Notes: generated from the letters alone by a model not told the origin. A stretch of DNA of 64,000 nucleotides from Sphingomonas alpina (GCF_014490665.1 NZ_CP061038.1:5044501-5108500), one strand, 5' to 3'; counted from the first letter of the stretch, positions 8,585 to 17,731 are shown. A program made the numbers and translations.

Positions 8585-9490
8585 ATGATGGTGAACGCCC
8601 CTATCGCTATCAGGCCCGCCTTTATTGCCATTGATTGGGGCACGACCAATCGCCGCGCTTACGCGATCGCCGCAGATGGCGCGGTGATGGATATGATGCG
8701 CGACGACAAGGGCGTGCTGGCCGTGCCGCGTGAGGCATTCGCCGGCGAGGTTGCCGCGATCCGTGCACGGCTCGGCGATGTACCGATATTGTGCGCGGGC
8801 ATGGTTGGGTCGACGCGAGGCTGGGTTGAGGTACCCTATCGCATGTGCCCCGCCGGCCTCGATGCGCTGGTAGAAGGACTGGTCTGGGTCGAACCGGGCC
8901 GCACCGCGATCGTTCCGGGACTCAGCTTCACCGCCGGCGACAGCAGTGATGTGATGCGCGGCGAGGAGGTGCAGTTGCTCGGTGCGGTCGCCGCCGGTCT
9001 GGCACCCGCCGACGCCGTGCTGTGTCAGCCGGGTACGCATTGCAAATGGGCAAAAGTGCGCGGCGGCGTCGTCGCCGATTTCCGCACCGCAATGACCGGT
9101 GAGATGTTTGCGCTGCTCAAGGCGCACAGCCTGCTTGGCGACTTCCTCACCGGCACGGTTATCGATGGCCCGGCATTTCGCGACGGGCTTGCGCTGGCGC
9201 AGGATGATCGCCTGCTCTCCAGCCTGTTCGGGGAGCGCGCAGGCGTCGTGCTCGGCCGCCGCGATGCGAGCGAGACGGCGGCGCGCGTGAGCGGCCTGCT
9301 GATCGGCGCCGACGTGCGCGAGCAGGACTTGGTCGCCGGGGAAGAGGTTCACATCCTCGCCGATGCGGCGCTGGGCATTCTCTATGCAGCGGCGGTCACC
9401 GCGGCGGGCGGCACTCCGGTGCTGATCGATAGCCATATTGCCTTCTCCGCCGGCATCACCGCAATCTGGAAGGCAATCGATGGACGCTAG
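8585..9490 (+). CDS. dgoK: 2-dehydro-3-deoxygalactonokinase
   Basis: The 301-residue product has the DgoK family signature at its N-terminus (FIAIDWGTTNRRAY, phosphate loop of the ASKHA kinase fold) and the family core ILCAGMVGSTRGWVEVPY. It phosphorylates 2-keto-3-deoxygalactonate with ATP in the D-galactonate (De Ley-Doudoroff) pathway. It overlaps the aldolase gene dgoA by 11 bases, so the two enzymes are made together. Galactonate dehydratase, dehydrogenase and a dgo-type transporter are not next to it here and must be encoded elsewhere if the pathway is complete. Confidence 0.93.
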   Translation: MMVNAPIAIRPAFIAIDWGTTNRRAYAIAADGAVMDMMRDDKGVLAVPREAFAGEVAAIRARLGDVPILCAGMVGSTRGWVEVPYRMCPAGLDALVEGLVWVEPGRTAIVPGLSFTAGDSSDVMRGEEVQLLGAVAAGLAPADAVLCQPGTHCKWAKVRGGVVADFRTAMTGEMFALLKAHSLLGDFLTGTVIDGPAFRDGLALAQDDRLLSSLFGERAGVVLGRRDASETAARVSGLLIGADVREQDLVAGEEVHILADAALGILYAAAVTAAGGTPVLIDSHIAFSAGITAIWKAIDGR

Positions 9491-10118
9491 ACCGACCCTG
9501 ATTTCCGCACTTGAGCGCTGCCCATTCGTTGCAATCCTGCGCGGCGTGACGCCGAACGAGGTCGAGGCAATCACCGAGACGCTGATCGCCGCCGGCATCG
9601 GCATGATCGAGGTGCCGCTCAACTCGCCCGATCCGTTCGACAGTATCGGCCGGATCGTGCGTCGCTTCGGCGGCGATGCCCTGATCGGTGCGGGCACTGT
9701 GCTGAGCGAGGCCGACGTGGCGCGCGTTGCCGATACCGGTGCGCAACTGGTCATTTCGCCCAACGTCAATATCGATGTGATCGCAGCCACGACGAACAGA
9801 GGGTTGATCTCGCTGCCGGGCTATTTCACCCCCAGCGAGGCCTTCGCCGCGATCGATGCCGGTGCGACTGGCCTGAAACTGTTTCCGGCCGAGGCCGCTT
9901 CGCCGCGCATCCTGGGCGCGCAGCGCGCTGTGATTCCTCGCACCGTTCCCATCCTGGCGGTCGGGGGCGTGTCGCCGGAAACCCTCGTCGACTGGCGCGG
10001 CGCATGCGATGGCTTCGGCTTGGGCTCGGCACTGTACAAGGCCGGCATGAGCGCGGACGAGGTCGGTGCGCGCGCTGCGGCCTTCACGGATGCGCTGCGG
10101 CGCTCACCGCAACGGTAA
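9480..10118 (+). CDS. dgoA: 2-dehydro-3-deoxy-6-phosphogalactonate aldolase
   Basis: A 212-residue KDPG/KDPGal aldolase. Landmarks are FVAILRGVTPNEV at the N-terminus, the catalytic-type Glu in MIEVPLNSP, GAGTVL, and the Schiff-base Lys in TGLKLFPAE, followed by AVGGVSPE. It splits KDPGal into pyruvate and glyceraldehyde 3-phosphate. The ATG at 9480 overlaps the end of dgoK; an upstream in-frame start would run 42 bases deeper into dgoK without a reason. The dgoK partner is what decides galactonate over gluconate (KDPG) specificity. Confidence 0.93.
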   Translation: MDARPTLISALERCPFVAILRGVTPNEVEAITETLIAAGIGMIEVPLNSPDPFDSIGRIVRRFGGDALIGAGTVLSEADVARVADTGAQLVISPNVNIDVIAATTNRGLISLPGYFTPSEAFAAIDAGATGLKLFPAEAASPRILGAQRAVIPRTVPILAVGGVSPETLVDWRGACDGFGLGSALYKAGMSADEVGARAAAFTDALRRSPQR

Positions 10119-10176
10119 CACCAAGCAGCCCTGGCGGCCGGCCTTGCCACGCACACCGTGCGGCCGGCCGGCATGG

Positions 10177-12876
10177 TCAGGTCAGGGGTGCGCGGATTCC
10201 GGTCAGGGTGGGCAATTTCAGTTCACCTGAGTTCATGTTCACGCCGCGATCGATGACCACCGTGTCACCCTGGAACCGGCACAGCACGGTGTCCCGGAAC
10301 ACGGTTTCGATGAACTGCCAGGTCATTTCCAATGTCCGGTCATCGACCCAGCGCGCGCGCGCCAGGACGCGCATCCGTTCGGGCTCATATTCATGGTGCA
10401 GCCGTGCACCGGTCATCGTTGTTTCCTGCTCCAGCCAGTCGCCCAGACCGGCGGTGATCGAATGCGTGCCGCGATCGTCGGTCAACTGATAGCGCACTCG
10501 GTCGGTGCCGATATCGAACCTGACTTTTTGGGACGCCTGATCATTAGCCGCGAGCGTGAAATCCCGTCCCGTGATTTGCGTCGTGACGGGTGAGGGTGAC
10601 GTTGCCAGCGGTGGCAGCAATTGCAACGCCTGAGTCCGCTTGCGCAGCGCGGCAGCGGCGCCGGGCATGGCTGGCTTGCGGTCGACAAAGGCGGCGGGGA
10701 AATGCTTCCAGATAAAGGGCTTGAGCATCCGGCTCTTGTTGATTGCCGAAAAGATCGCGAGCACCGCGTCATATTGCGGGAAGACGATCGACATCTGGGT
10801 AAACTTGCCGAGCCCGAAATAAGACTGGTCCGGGCCGATCCACCATTGATAGCCGTACGGCCCTTCCTCATCGTCGGAATGGTGGCGAGAAGCTGCCTCG
10901 ACCCAGGCAGCGGAGAGCAGTTGCCGCCCGTTCCACCGCCCCTTTTGCGCGTAGAGCATGCCCAGTTTCAGTGAATCCGCCGTTGTCCAGCTGAGGCCAT
11001 TGCCACCCGGGCTGACGCCTTCGGGGCTGACGTCCCATTGGAAATCGGTGATGCCCATCGGATCGAGCAGTTTGGGCCGGATATAATCAGCCAGCTTCAT
11101 GCCCGTTGTCTTGGTCACGATCGCCGACAGCATATAGCTCGCGGCACTGGTATAGACCGTCTTGGTCCCGGGCTTGTACACCACCGGGATCTTCATGAAC
11201 TCGGCGATCCAGCTGGTTTTGATCGGCCGCCATTCCGACCCCGATGTCTCATGATCATGACCGGTCTGCATGGTGAGCAGATTCTCGACCGTCATGGTGC
11301 GCAGATTCTCGCTTGCGTCGGCGGGGACATGTTCGGGGAAGAACGAGACGACCTTGTCGTCGAGCGCGAAACGTTTCTCGTCGAGCGCCAGCGCGACGCC
11401 GCACACCATCGCGCTCTTGGTCAGCGAATGCGTCATGTGCACGCGCTGCGGCGCATAGGGCCACCACCAGCCCTCGGCGACGACCGATCCGCCCCGCGCG
11501 AGCATGAAGCTGTGCATTTCCAGACCGGCTCCGGCGACATCATCGAGAAACGCACCGATCACAGCCGACGAGACACCTTTCGCCTCGGGTGTGCTGCGCG
11601 GCAGCCCGTCGGTCACCGGACCGGGCTTGGCAACCGGGCCGATCAGCGGGCCTGATGTACGCGCGGACGCCGCGCCGCCCAGCATGCCGGACAGCGGCAG
11701 CGCGGCGCCGCCGCCAAGCGCAAGCGCACCGAAACGACGCCGTGACAGCGGATCGAAGATGGTCATGGGCGGATCCTCAAGGGCGGGGGTAGCGAGCGCG
11801 GCGGCCCATTCGGCGGCGAAATGCCGGCGCTTGATCTGGTCGAGATTGGCGATCAGCGCTGGCCCGACGCGGATCGCCCGCGCGATCGCCGCCGGTGCGC
11901 GCGCACCGGCATGCGAGGGCACATCGGCGCGCGCTGGCGTGATGTAGCGACGCGACAACAGGAACTGCCCGCGCCGGGACAGCAGGAAATCGAGGAACAG
12001 CTTGGCGGCGTTGGGATGACGCGCCTCGCGCGCGATCAATGCGACGCGCGAGGTGACCAGGGTATAGTCGCTCGGCATCACTACCCCGATCGCCGGGTTA
12101 TGTGCCCGGCGTTCGAGTGCATAGGACCCGATCACATTATAGCCGATCAGCTGGCGTCCCGACGCGATCCCATCGAGCATGGCCGCCGAAGAATCGAACA
12201 GGCGCACGCGCGTTTCGCCAAAGGCCTTCATGAGGGCGCTGGTGTCGCGGTTCAGCTGTAAATCCTGGCTCATATAGAGATAGCCGACGCTCGACCGGAC
12301 CGGGTCATAGGTCGCCACCCGGCCAAGATAGAAAGCCCGCTTCGCCCGCAACAGGCGGATCAGATCGGCATGGGTGCGCGGTACATCGGCCTGCGGCACA
12401 AGCTTGCGGTTATAGACGATCGTGATCGGCTCGGCCGTCACACCATAGGCTTGATTCTTCCAGATCGCCCAGGGCGGCAAATAGGGTTTTTCCGGCGAGG
12501 CATAAGCCTGGGCATAGCCGTCATTGACCAGCTTGGTCTGGAGATCCATCGCCGCGCTCCACAGCAGGTCGGCGCTGGGCCGGCCGGCGCGTACTTCCTC
12601 GACAAAGGTCCGGTACAGACCAGCCGAGGAAAGCTCGCGATACTCGAGCCGGATCGCGGGGTAGGCCTTGCGGAACTCGGCGAGCAGGTCTGCCACATCG
12701 GAACCATTGATCGTCGAATAGACCAGCAGCGCGCGTTCCGACGCGGCATTGGCGGCGATGTCGCGATAGGATCTGGGATAGCCGCGCGGGATCGGCGTCG
12801 CCGCGGCAAGCAAGGTCCAGCCGAGCAGCGCCAGCATCGCCCGTCCTGCCAATCGTTGCCAACGGTTCGAACTCAC
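10177..12876 (-). CDS. Solute-binding protein fused to Tat-type serine hydrolase
   Basis: One uninterrupted frame encodes two proteins in series (899 residues from the GTG at 12876; a TTG at 12930 is the alternative). The first ~370 residues have a signal peptide and a family-1 extracellular solute-binding fold (LLVYSTINGSDVADLLAEF..., IVYNRKLVP), closest in style to PgtC/AfuA-like ferric or phosphoglycerate binding proteins. At residue 371 an internal ATG (11764-11766) is followed at once by a twin-arginine signal (SRRRFGALALGG) and a beta-lactamase-fold hydrolase with SLTK at about 484-487 and a C-terminal domain. No permease or ATPase gene is nearby. Divergent from a two-component system, so the binding half may be a sensor accessory like PgtC. 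Read-through fusion, lost stop, or sequencing error are all possible. Confidence 0.8.
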   Translation of the reverse strand: MSSNRWQRLAGRAMLALLGWTLLAAATPIPRGYPRSYRDIAANAASERALLVYSTINGSDVADLLAEFRKAYPAIRLEYRELSSAGLYRTFVEEVRAGRPSADLLWSAAMDLQTKLVNDGYAQAYASPEKPYLPPWAIWKNQAYGVTAEPITIVYNRKLVPQADVPRTHADLIRLLRAKRAFYLGRVATYDPVRSSVGYLYMSQDLQLNRDTSALMKAFGETRVRLFDSSAAMLDGIASGRQLIGYNVIGSYALERRAHNPAIGVVMPSDYTLVTSRVALIAREARHPNAAKLFLDFLLSRRGQFLLSRRYITPARADVPSHAGARAPAAIARAIRVGPALIANLDQIKRRHFAAEWAAALATPALEDPPMTIFDPLSRRRFGALALGGGAALPLSGMLGGAASARTSGPLIGPVAKPGPVTDGLPRSTPEAKGVSSAVIGAFLDDVAGAGLEMHSFMLARGGSVVAEGWWWPYAPQRVHMTHSLTKSAMVCGVALALDEKRFALDDKVVSFFPEHVPADASENLRTMTVENLLTMQTGHDHETSGSEWRPIKTSWIAEFMKIPVVYKPGTKTVYTSAASYMLSAIVTKTTGMKLADYIRPKLLDPMGITDFQWDVSPEGVSPGGNGLSWTTADSLKLGMLYAQKGRWNGRQLLSAAWVEAASRHHSDDEEGPYGYQWWIGPDQSYFGLGKFTQMSIVFPQYDAVLAIFSAINKSRMLKPFIWKHFPAAFVDRKPAMPGAAAALRKRTQALQLLPPLATSPSPVTTQITGRDFTLAANDQASQKVRFDIGTDRVRYQLTDDRGTHSITAGLGDWLEQETTMTGARLHHEYEPERMRVLARARWVDDRTLEMTWQFIETVFRDTVLCRFQGDTVVIDRGVNMNSGELKLPTLTGIRAPLT
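11764..11778 (-). promoter_or_regulatory. Internal ribosome binding site and start of the Tat hydrolase
   Basis: On the minus strand GAGGA (11774-11778) stands 7 bases before the in-frame ATG at 11766-11764, a well-spaced Shine-Dalgarno sequence inside the long fused frame. The ATG is followed within 8 codons by a twin-arginine motif, which is expected at a protein's N-terminus and not in its middle. The hydrolase (529 residues) is therefore probably also, or only, made from this internal start. Confidence 0.7.
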
Positions 12877-12931
12877 CCTTGCACCCTCGCTCCGTTTTCT
12901 ATTTGCTTGGTGGTACAGGAACACGGCCAAC

Positions 12932-12949
12932 CTTTCATCCGGCTGTCAC
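12932..12949 (-). promoter_or_regulatory. Response-regulator site A (11-bp-period direct repeat)
   Basis: Read on the minus strand this is GTGACAG-CCGG-ATGAAAG, two similar 7-mers with an 11-base period. It lies between the divergent binding-protein/hydrolase gene and the response-regulator gene. The same arrangement recurs at 15080, 37840, 40545 and 40572. Direct repeats one helical turn apart are the usual target of OmpR-family regulators, so autoregulation by the neighbouring regulator is likely. Confidence 0.6.
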
Positions 12950-12962
12950 ACGGAATTCCATC

Positions 12963-13631
12963 TTGGCGAGAGTTCTGCTTATCGAGGACGACGCGGCGCT
13001 ATCGCGCGGCCTGACCGCGACATTGACGGCGGAGGGTTATTCGGTCGATCCGGCATTCGATGGCGCATCGGGGCTGATGATGGCTGCCGACGAACCCTAT
13101 GCCGTGATCACGCTCGATGTCGGCCTGCCCGACATGTCCGGCTTCGACGTACTGAAGATCCTGCGCGCGCGGCATTGCAAGGCGCCCGTGCTGATGCTCA
13201 CCGCACGCGATGCGATCGAGGACCGGGTCCGCGGGCTCGATCTTGGCGCCGACGATTATCTGCTCAAGCCGTTCGAGCCCAAGGAACTCGCCGCACGGCT
13301 GCGCGCTCTGCTGCGCCGGCCGCAGGTCGATCCGTCGCCGGTGATCCGCGTCGGCCGACTCGAATTCGACCGCTCGCACCATACCGCGGCGATCGACGGC
13401 CGCGATCTCGAACTGCGCCGCCGCGAATGGGTGTTGCTCGAACGGCTGATCGCGCGCGTCGGCCAGGTCGTGTCGAAGGACCGGCTGGCGGCGGAAGTGT
13501 TCGGCTATGACGAGGCGGTCGCGCCCAATGCGATCGAGGTCTATATCGCGCGGCTGCGCAAGAAGCTCGAACCGCACGGGCCGACGATCCGCACCTTGCG
13601 CGGGCTCGGTTACCTGATGGAAGAAGACTAG
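12963..13631 (+). CDS. OmpR-family response regulator (TctD/PgtA type)
   Basis: This 222-residue protein has a receiver domain with the acidic pocket in LLIEDDAAL (residues 8-10), phosphoacceptor Asp52 in TLDVGLPDMSG and the switch Lys in LLKPFEP, followed by an OmpR-type winged helix ending in TLRGLGYLM. I take the TTG at 12963 as start because the receiver begins two residues later; a longer frame upstream would overlap the divergent gene's 5' end. The kinase gene follows after 2 bases. Together with the adjacent binding protein this resembles the PgtA-PgtB-PgtC or TctD-TctE arrangement that controls uptake of organic acids. Confidence 0.9.
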   Translation: MARVLLIEDDAALSRGLTATLTAEGYSVDPAFDGASGLMMAADEPYAVITLDVGLPDMSGFDVLKILRARHCKAPVLMLTARDAIEDRVRGLDLGADDYLLKPFEPKELAARLRALLRRPQVDPSPVIRVGRLEFDRSHHTAAIDGRDLELRRREWVLLERLIARVGQVVSKDRLAAEVFGYDEAVAPNAIEVYIARLRKKLEPHGPTIRTLRGLGYLMEED

Positions 13632-13633
13632 AT

Positions 13634-15040
13634 TTGGCGCTGGTCCGGGCGACTTCGCTGACGCGGCGGATGCTGCTCGGGCTCGGCCTGCCGATGGCCG
13701 CGCTCGCGCTGCTGCTGGGTCTCGGTGGCGCGCTGACGATCAACAATATCGTCGAAGGCGTGAACGACCGCATCCTCGGCGCGTCGGCGCGCGCGATCGC
13801 CGAAACGCTTGCACTGGAGGATGACCAGGTCACGCTCGACATCCCGCCCTCCGCGCTCGGCATGCTGGAGAACGACGCGCGCGATAATGTCTATTACAGC
13901 GTCCGGGCGGGCAAGGAGCTGATCACCGGCTATCCCGATCTGCCGCATGTGAAGCGACCGCCGGTCGATGACGGGGCGATCGTCTATGAATATGCCCGCT
14001 TCCGCGAATTCCCGATCCGCATCGCGGCGATGGCGCGCCAGGTGCCGCGCGTCCGCTCGCTGGTGATCGTCGAAGTGGCCGAGACACTCGATGCACGCCG
14101 CGCACTGCGCGACCGCATGCTCGGTGCGCTCGCTATTCTCGAACTGCTGCTGCTGGGCCTGCTCGTGCTGCTGCTGCCGATCGCGGTGCATTGGGGACTG
14201 CGCCCGCTCGAGACGATCCGCCGCCATATGGAGGGGCGGCGCAAGGCGGATTTCGATCCGCTGCCGCTCGATCATGTGCCCAACGAGCTGCGCAGCCTGA
14301 TCGCGGCGGTCAACAGCCTGCTCGCGCGGCTCGACAATGCGGTGCAGGGCATCCGACGCTTCACCGCCGATGCGTCGCATCAGATGCGCACGCCGCTGAC
14401 CATCCTGCGCACGCATATCGACTTGCTCAAATCGACCGTCGAATTGCCGCCCGGACCGGCGCGCCAGTCCGCTGTGGACATCGATGCCGCCACGACCCGG
14501 CTGCAACGCCTGCTGACTCAGCTGCTCGCCTTGGCGCGCGCGGAGGGGTCGCGCGAAGCGGCGATGAGCAATGCCCGGCCGACCGATATTGTCGCCGTCG
14601 TTCGCGGCGTTGCCGAGGAACAGGCGCCGCGCGCGCTGAAATCCGCGATCGACCTGCAATTCGATGCGGCGGTGCCGGCGCTGCGGGTCGTGACCATCGG
14701 CGATCTCGCCGGCGAACTGATCGGCAATCTGGTCGACAATGCGATCCGCTACACCCCTGCCGAGGGGGTGGTGCTGGTCTCGGTTGCGCTGGATGGTGAC
14801 GCTGCGCTGATCGTGGTGGAGGATAACGGCCCCGGTATCCCGCCCGAAGATCGGCCGCTGGTCTTCACCCGCTTCCGCCGGCTCGACCGTGACCAGGCAC
14901 ATCCGGGGAGCGGCTTGGGACTCGCGATCGTCCAGGCGCTGGCGGAGAGCATCGGCGCGACCGTGCTTCTGGCCGATCGTGCCGCCGGACCGGGCTTGCG
15001 CGTCGAAGTCCGCGTGCCGATCGCGCCTGCCGCCAGCTGA
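13634..15040 (+). CDS. Sensor histidine kinase with 2CSK_N-type sensor domain
   Basis: The 468-residue kinase has a first membrane segment at about 13-37, a periplasmic domain with the two-component-kinase N-terminal pattern (LPPSAL..., DNVYYSVRAGKELITGYPDLP), a second membrane segment at about 162-186, a HAMP-like linker, the phosphoacceptor His249 in ASHQMRTPL, and the ATPase boxes (N-box LVDNAIRYTP, VEDNGPGIP, GSGLGLAIVQ). The TTG at 13634 is 2 bases after the regulator's stop, so the pair is co-translated. TctE-type kinases of this build respond to tricarboxylates or related acids, sometimes through a periplasmic binding protein such as the one encoded divergently. Confidence 0.9.
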   Translation: MALVRATSLTRRMLLGLGLPMAALALLLGLGGALTINNIVEGVNDRILGASARAIAETLALEDDQVTLDIPPSALGMLENDARDNVYYSVRAGKELITGYPDLPHVKRPPVDDGAIVYEYARFREFPIRIAAMARQVPRVRSLVIVEVAETLDARRALRDRMLGALAILELLLLGLLVLLLPIAVHWGLRPLETIRRHMEGRRKADFDPLPLDHVPNELRSLIAAVNSLLARLDNAVQGIRRFTADASHQMRTPLTILRTHIDLLKSTVELPPGPARQSAVDIDAATTRLQRLLTQLLALARAEGSREAAMSNARPTDIVAVVRGVAEEQAPRALKSAIDLQFDAAVPALRVVTIGDLAGELIGNLVDNAIRYTPAEGVVLVSVALDGDAALIVVEDNGPGIPPEDRPLVFTRFRRLDRDQAHPGSGLGLAIVQALAESIGATVLLADRAAGPGLRVEVRVPIAPAAS

Positions 15041-15079
15041 TTGCGACCAAAAATGTCATGCTTTGCAGTCAATTGAAAC

Positions 15080-15097
15080 GTGACAGCACCGTGACAG
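15080..15097 (+). promoter_or_regulatory. Response-regulator site B (11-bp-period direct repeat)
   Basis: GTGACAG-CACC-GTGACAG, a perfect 7-base direct repeat with an 11-base period, lies 83 bases upstream of the M20 peptidase start and just after the kinase gene. This is the best copy of the motif in the window. Position and spacing suggest activation of the peptidase-PepSY-astA operon by the adjacent response regulator. Confidence 0.65.
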
Positions 15098-15179
15098 GAT
15101 AGCCGCATACCCTTCCCCATCGACGCCCGCCAAGGGCGCGGCCCGTCGTTCGCGACGGCATGGGAGAAAAGGGTTGGCG

Positions 15180-16613
15180 ATGGCGCGACGTTTCGATCAC
15201 CGGATGACACGAGTCGCGCTGGCCATGGCGGCCGTGCTGGGCGCGGTGCCGGCCGCTGCCGCGACGCCGGCCGATCCCGGCCAGGCCCGCTTCCGTGCCT
15301 TGTACCAGGAGCTGATCGAGACCGACACGTCGCTGTCGAACGGCAGCTGCACACTGGCTGCCGAACGCATGCGCGCCCGGCTGGTCGCGGCGGGATATGC
15401 ACCCGACGCGTTCCGCGTGGTCATTCCCGATGCTTTCCCGAAACAGGGCAATCTCGTCGGTCGCATCATCGGCACCGATGCCAAAGCGCCCGCGATCCTG
15501 CTGGTCGCGCATATCGATGTGGTCGAGGCGAAGCGCTCCGACTGGCAGCGCGACCCGTTCAAGCTGGTCGAGGAGAATGGCTATTTTTACGCCCGCGGCG
15601 CGATCGACGACAAGGCGATGGCTGCGTCGTTCGTCGATGCACTGATCCGTTACCGCGATGAGAATTTTCGCCCGCGCCGCACGATCAAGCTCGCGCTGAC
15701 CTGTGGTGAGGAAACCGACTCGCACTTCGACGGCGTCGAGTATCTGCTCAGGACCGATCCCGACGCGCTCAAGGCGGGCTTCGCGCTCAACGAGGGCGGC
15801 AAAGGCCTGCTCGACGAAACCGGCAAGCCGATGTCGTTCGGGGTCCAGACCGGCGAGAAAGTCTATCAGGATTTCACCCTGACCGCCGTCGCGCCAGGCG
15901 GGCACAGCGCGCGGCCGACCGACGACAATGCGATCGTGCGGCTCGCCGCCGCCTTGGTGCGGATCGGGGCGTATAAATTCCCGGTCCATGTCGTCGATGG
16001 CAGCAAGGGCTTCTTTGCCCGGTCCGCGCCGTCCTATCAGGGGCAGGTCCGCACCGACATGGCTGCGGTGGGCGTCGGCACTGCCGATGCGGCAACCTAT
16101 GCGCGCATCGCCGCCGGCTCGCCCTATTGGAACGCGTTCCTGCGCACGACCTGCATCTCGACCCTGATTCAGGGTGGCCATGCCGAAAACGCGCAGCCGC
16201 AACATGCTCAGGCGAACGTCAATTGCCGCATCATGCCGGGCGAGGATATCGCCGCGATCGAGCGGCAACTGGTCGAGCAGGTCGCCGATCCCAAGGTCGC
16301 ATTGAAGCCGACCGCAGCGCCCGGACCGCAAAGCCCCGCCCCGCCACTGACCCGCGCGCTGATGGGGCCGATCGAGAAGATCGCCGCAGAGATCTGGCCC
16401 GGCGTGCCGGTCATCCCGACCCTCAGCACCGGCGCGACCGATGGCCGTTTCCTCAATGCATCGGGCATTCCGACTTACGGCGTGTCGGGCGTGTTCGTCG
16501 ATCCCGACGGCAATGGTGTGCACGGCCTGAACGAGCGTGTGCGCGTCAAGTCGCTCTATGATGCGCGCGAATTCCTCTACCGGCTGGTCAAGGCCTATGG
16601 GAGCGCGCGGTGA
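15180..16613 (+). CDS. Exported M20-family metallopeptidase
   Basis: This 477-residue protein has a signal peptide (about 1-27) and the M20/M25/M40 metal sites: the His-Asp pair in LLVAHIDVVEA, the bridging Asp in ARGAIDDKAM, the Glu-Glu pair in CGEETDSH, and the closing His in GVHGLNERV, with the dimerisation (lid) domain between. It hydrolyses peptide or acyl-amino-acid bonds in the periplasm. The ATG at 15180 is preceded by AAAAGGG at a workable distance. A 139-base gap containing the regulator site B separates it from the kinase gene. Its stop overlaps the next start (GTGA). The release of amino acids fits the arginine succinyltransferase further down the operon. Confidence 0.9.
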   Translation: MARRFDHRMTRVALAMAAVLGAVPAAAATPADPGQARFRALYQELIETDTSLSNGSCTLAAERMRARLVAAGYAPDAFRVVIPDAFPKQGNLVGRIIGTDAKAPAILLVAHIDVVEAKRSDWQRDPFKLVEENGYFYARGAIDDKAMAASFVDALIRYRDENFRPRRTIKLALTCGEETDSHFDGVEYLLRTDPDALKAGFALNEGGKGLLDETGKPMSFGVQTGEKVYQDFTLTAVAPGGHSARPTDDNAIVRLAAALVRIGAYKFPVHVVDGSKGFFARSAPSYQGQVRTDMAAVGVGTADAATYARIAAGSPYWNAFLRTTCISTLIQGGHAENAQPQHAQANVNCRIMPGEDIAAIERQLVEQVADPKVALKPTAAPGPQSPAPPLTRALMGPIEKIAAEIWPGVPVIPTLSTGATDGRFLNASGIPTYGVSGVFVDPDGNGVHGLNERVRVKSLYDAREFLYRLVKAYGSAR

Positions 16614-17731
16614 AGCGATTGCGCCCCTTCCTCCTGAAACTGCATCGCTGGACTGGCCTGACGGTCGGCATCCTGTTGCTGATTCAGGGGCTGACCGGGG
16701 CGACGATGGTCTTTCGCGACGAGATCGACCGCGTCATCCATCCCGCGATCGTCGTCGCGCCGACCGCATCGCGCGTGCCGGTTCAACAGATGCTCGACAT
16801 GGTCCAAACGGCGCATCCGGACGCGACCGTCAATCGTATCGAAATCTCGCGCTGGGCCGATGGCGCCGCGCTGTTCAAGCTGACCGATCCGCACACCAAA
16901 GCGCTGCGGCTCATCGCGGTCGATCCATTCCGCAATCATATCCTGCGCGACGGTACGCGTACCGCCTGGCCGACGGAATGGCTGTTCGCCGTCCATCACA
17001 CCTTGCTCGCGGGCGACACGGGCGAGATCATCATCGGCATTGAAGGGCTTGCGCTGCTTTTTATGGCGATCACCGGTCCAATCGTCTGGTGGCCCGGCCT
17101 TGCGCGATTCCGGAACGGCTTTCGAATCCTGTGGCGCGGCAATAGCGACCGGCGCTGGCGCACGCTGCACCGCGCCTGGGGCGGGGCGGCCGCCTTGTTG
17201 CTCATCGTCTCCGCCACCACCGGCGCGATGATGGTGTGGAAGGATGAAGTTCGCGGCGTGCTTGGCCTGTTCGGCACCGTCACGCAGCGTCCCGCGCCAA
17301 AGGTCGCCGCGGTGGCGGGCGCAACGCCGTTGCCGGTCGATCGCCTGGTCGCCCGCGCCCGCGCCGAATATGGCGCGACTCCGCTGCGCCAGATCCGCTT
17401 TTCGAGCGGCGGCAATGTCGTCGCCATCTATCTCGACAGCGACCTGACAGTGCGGCCCGATGGCGCAAAACAGGTCTATTACAATGCCTATAGCGGCGCC
17501 GATCTCGGCCATTACGTCGCTGGCGCATTGCCCGCGGGCAGCGAGATCGTCGACTGGCTCTACACTGTCCATACCGGCCTGTTCGGCGGCATCGCGACGC
17601 GGCTCCTGTTCCTGCTCTCCGGGCTGTCGCTCGCCGGCCTGTCGGGGACGGGATTGTGGCTGTGGTTTTCGCGCCGCGCCCGCAGTCGCAAGCGCGCACC
17701 GGCGGCGCTGAGCACGGCGGAGGCGGCGTGA
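16610..17731 (+). CDS. PepSY-domain membrane protein
   Basis: This 373-residue inner-membrane protein belongs to the PepSY-associated TM family (PiuB-like). It begins with the diagnostic LKLHRWTGLTVGILLLIQGLTG, has four main membrane spans (about 10-32, 140-162, 190-215, 330-352) and two periplasmic PepSY segments. Members often sit next to TonB receptors and are thought to act in reduction or release of iron from siderophores, or to modulate peptidases. Here it is wedged between an M20 peptidase (GTGA overlap) and astA (1-base overlap), with a siderophore receptor 2 kb away. The start is the GTG in the overlap. Confidence 0.85.
   Translation: MKRLRPFLLKLHRWTGLTVGILLLIQGLTGATMVFRDEIDRVIHPAIVVAPTASRVPVQQMLDMVQTAHPDATVNRIEISRWADGAALFKLTDPHTKALRLIAVDPFRNHILRDGTRTAWPTEWLFAVHHTLLAGDTGEIIIGIEGLALLFMAITGPIVWWPGLARFRNGFRILWRGNSDRRWRTLHRAWGGAAALLLIVSATTGAMMVWKDEVRGVLGLFGTVTQRPAPKVAAVAGATPLPVDRLVARARAEYGATPLRQIRFSSGGNVVAIYLDSDLTVRPDGAKQVYYNAYSGADLGHYVAGALPAGSEIVDWLYTVHTGLFGGIATRLLFLLSGLSLAGLSGTGLWLWFSRRARSRKRAPAALSTAEAA

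Noticed and set aside
10177..12876. Full ABC importer at the binding-protein gene
   Set aside because: No permease or ATPase gene on either side; the neighbours are a two-component system and dgoA.
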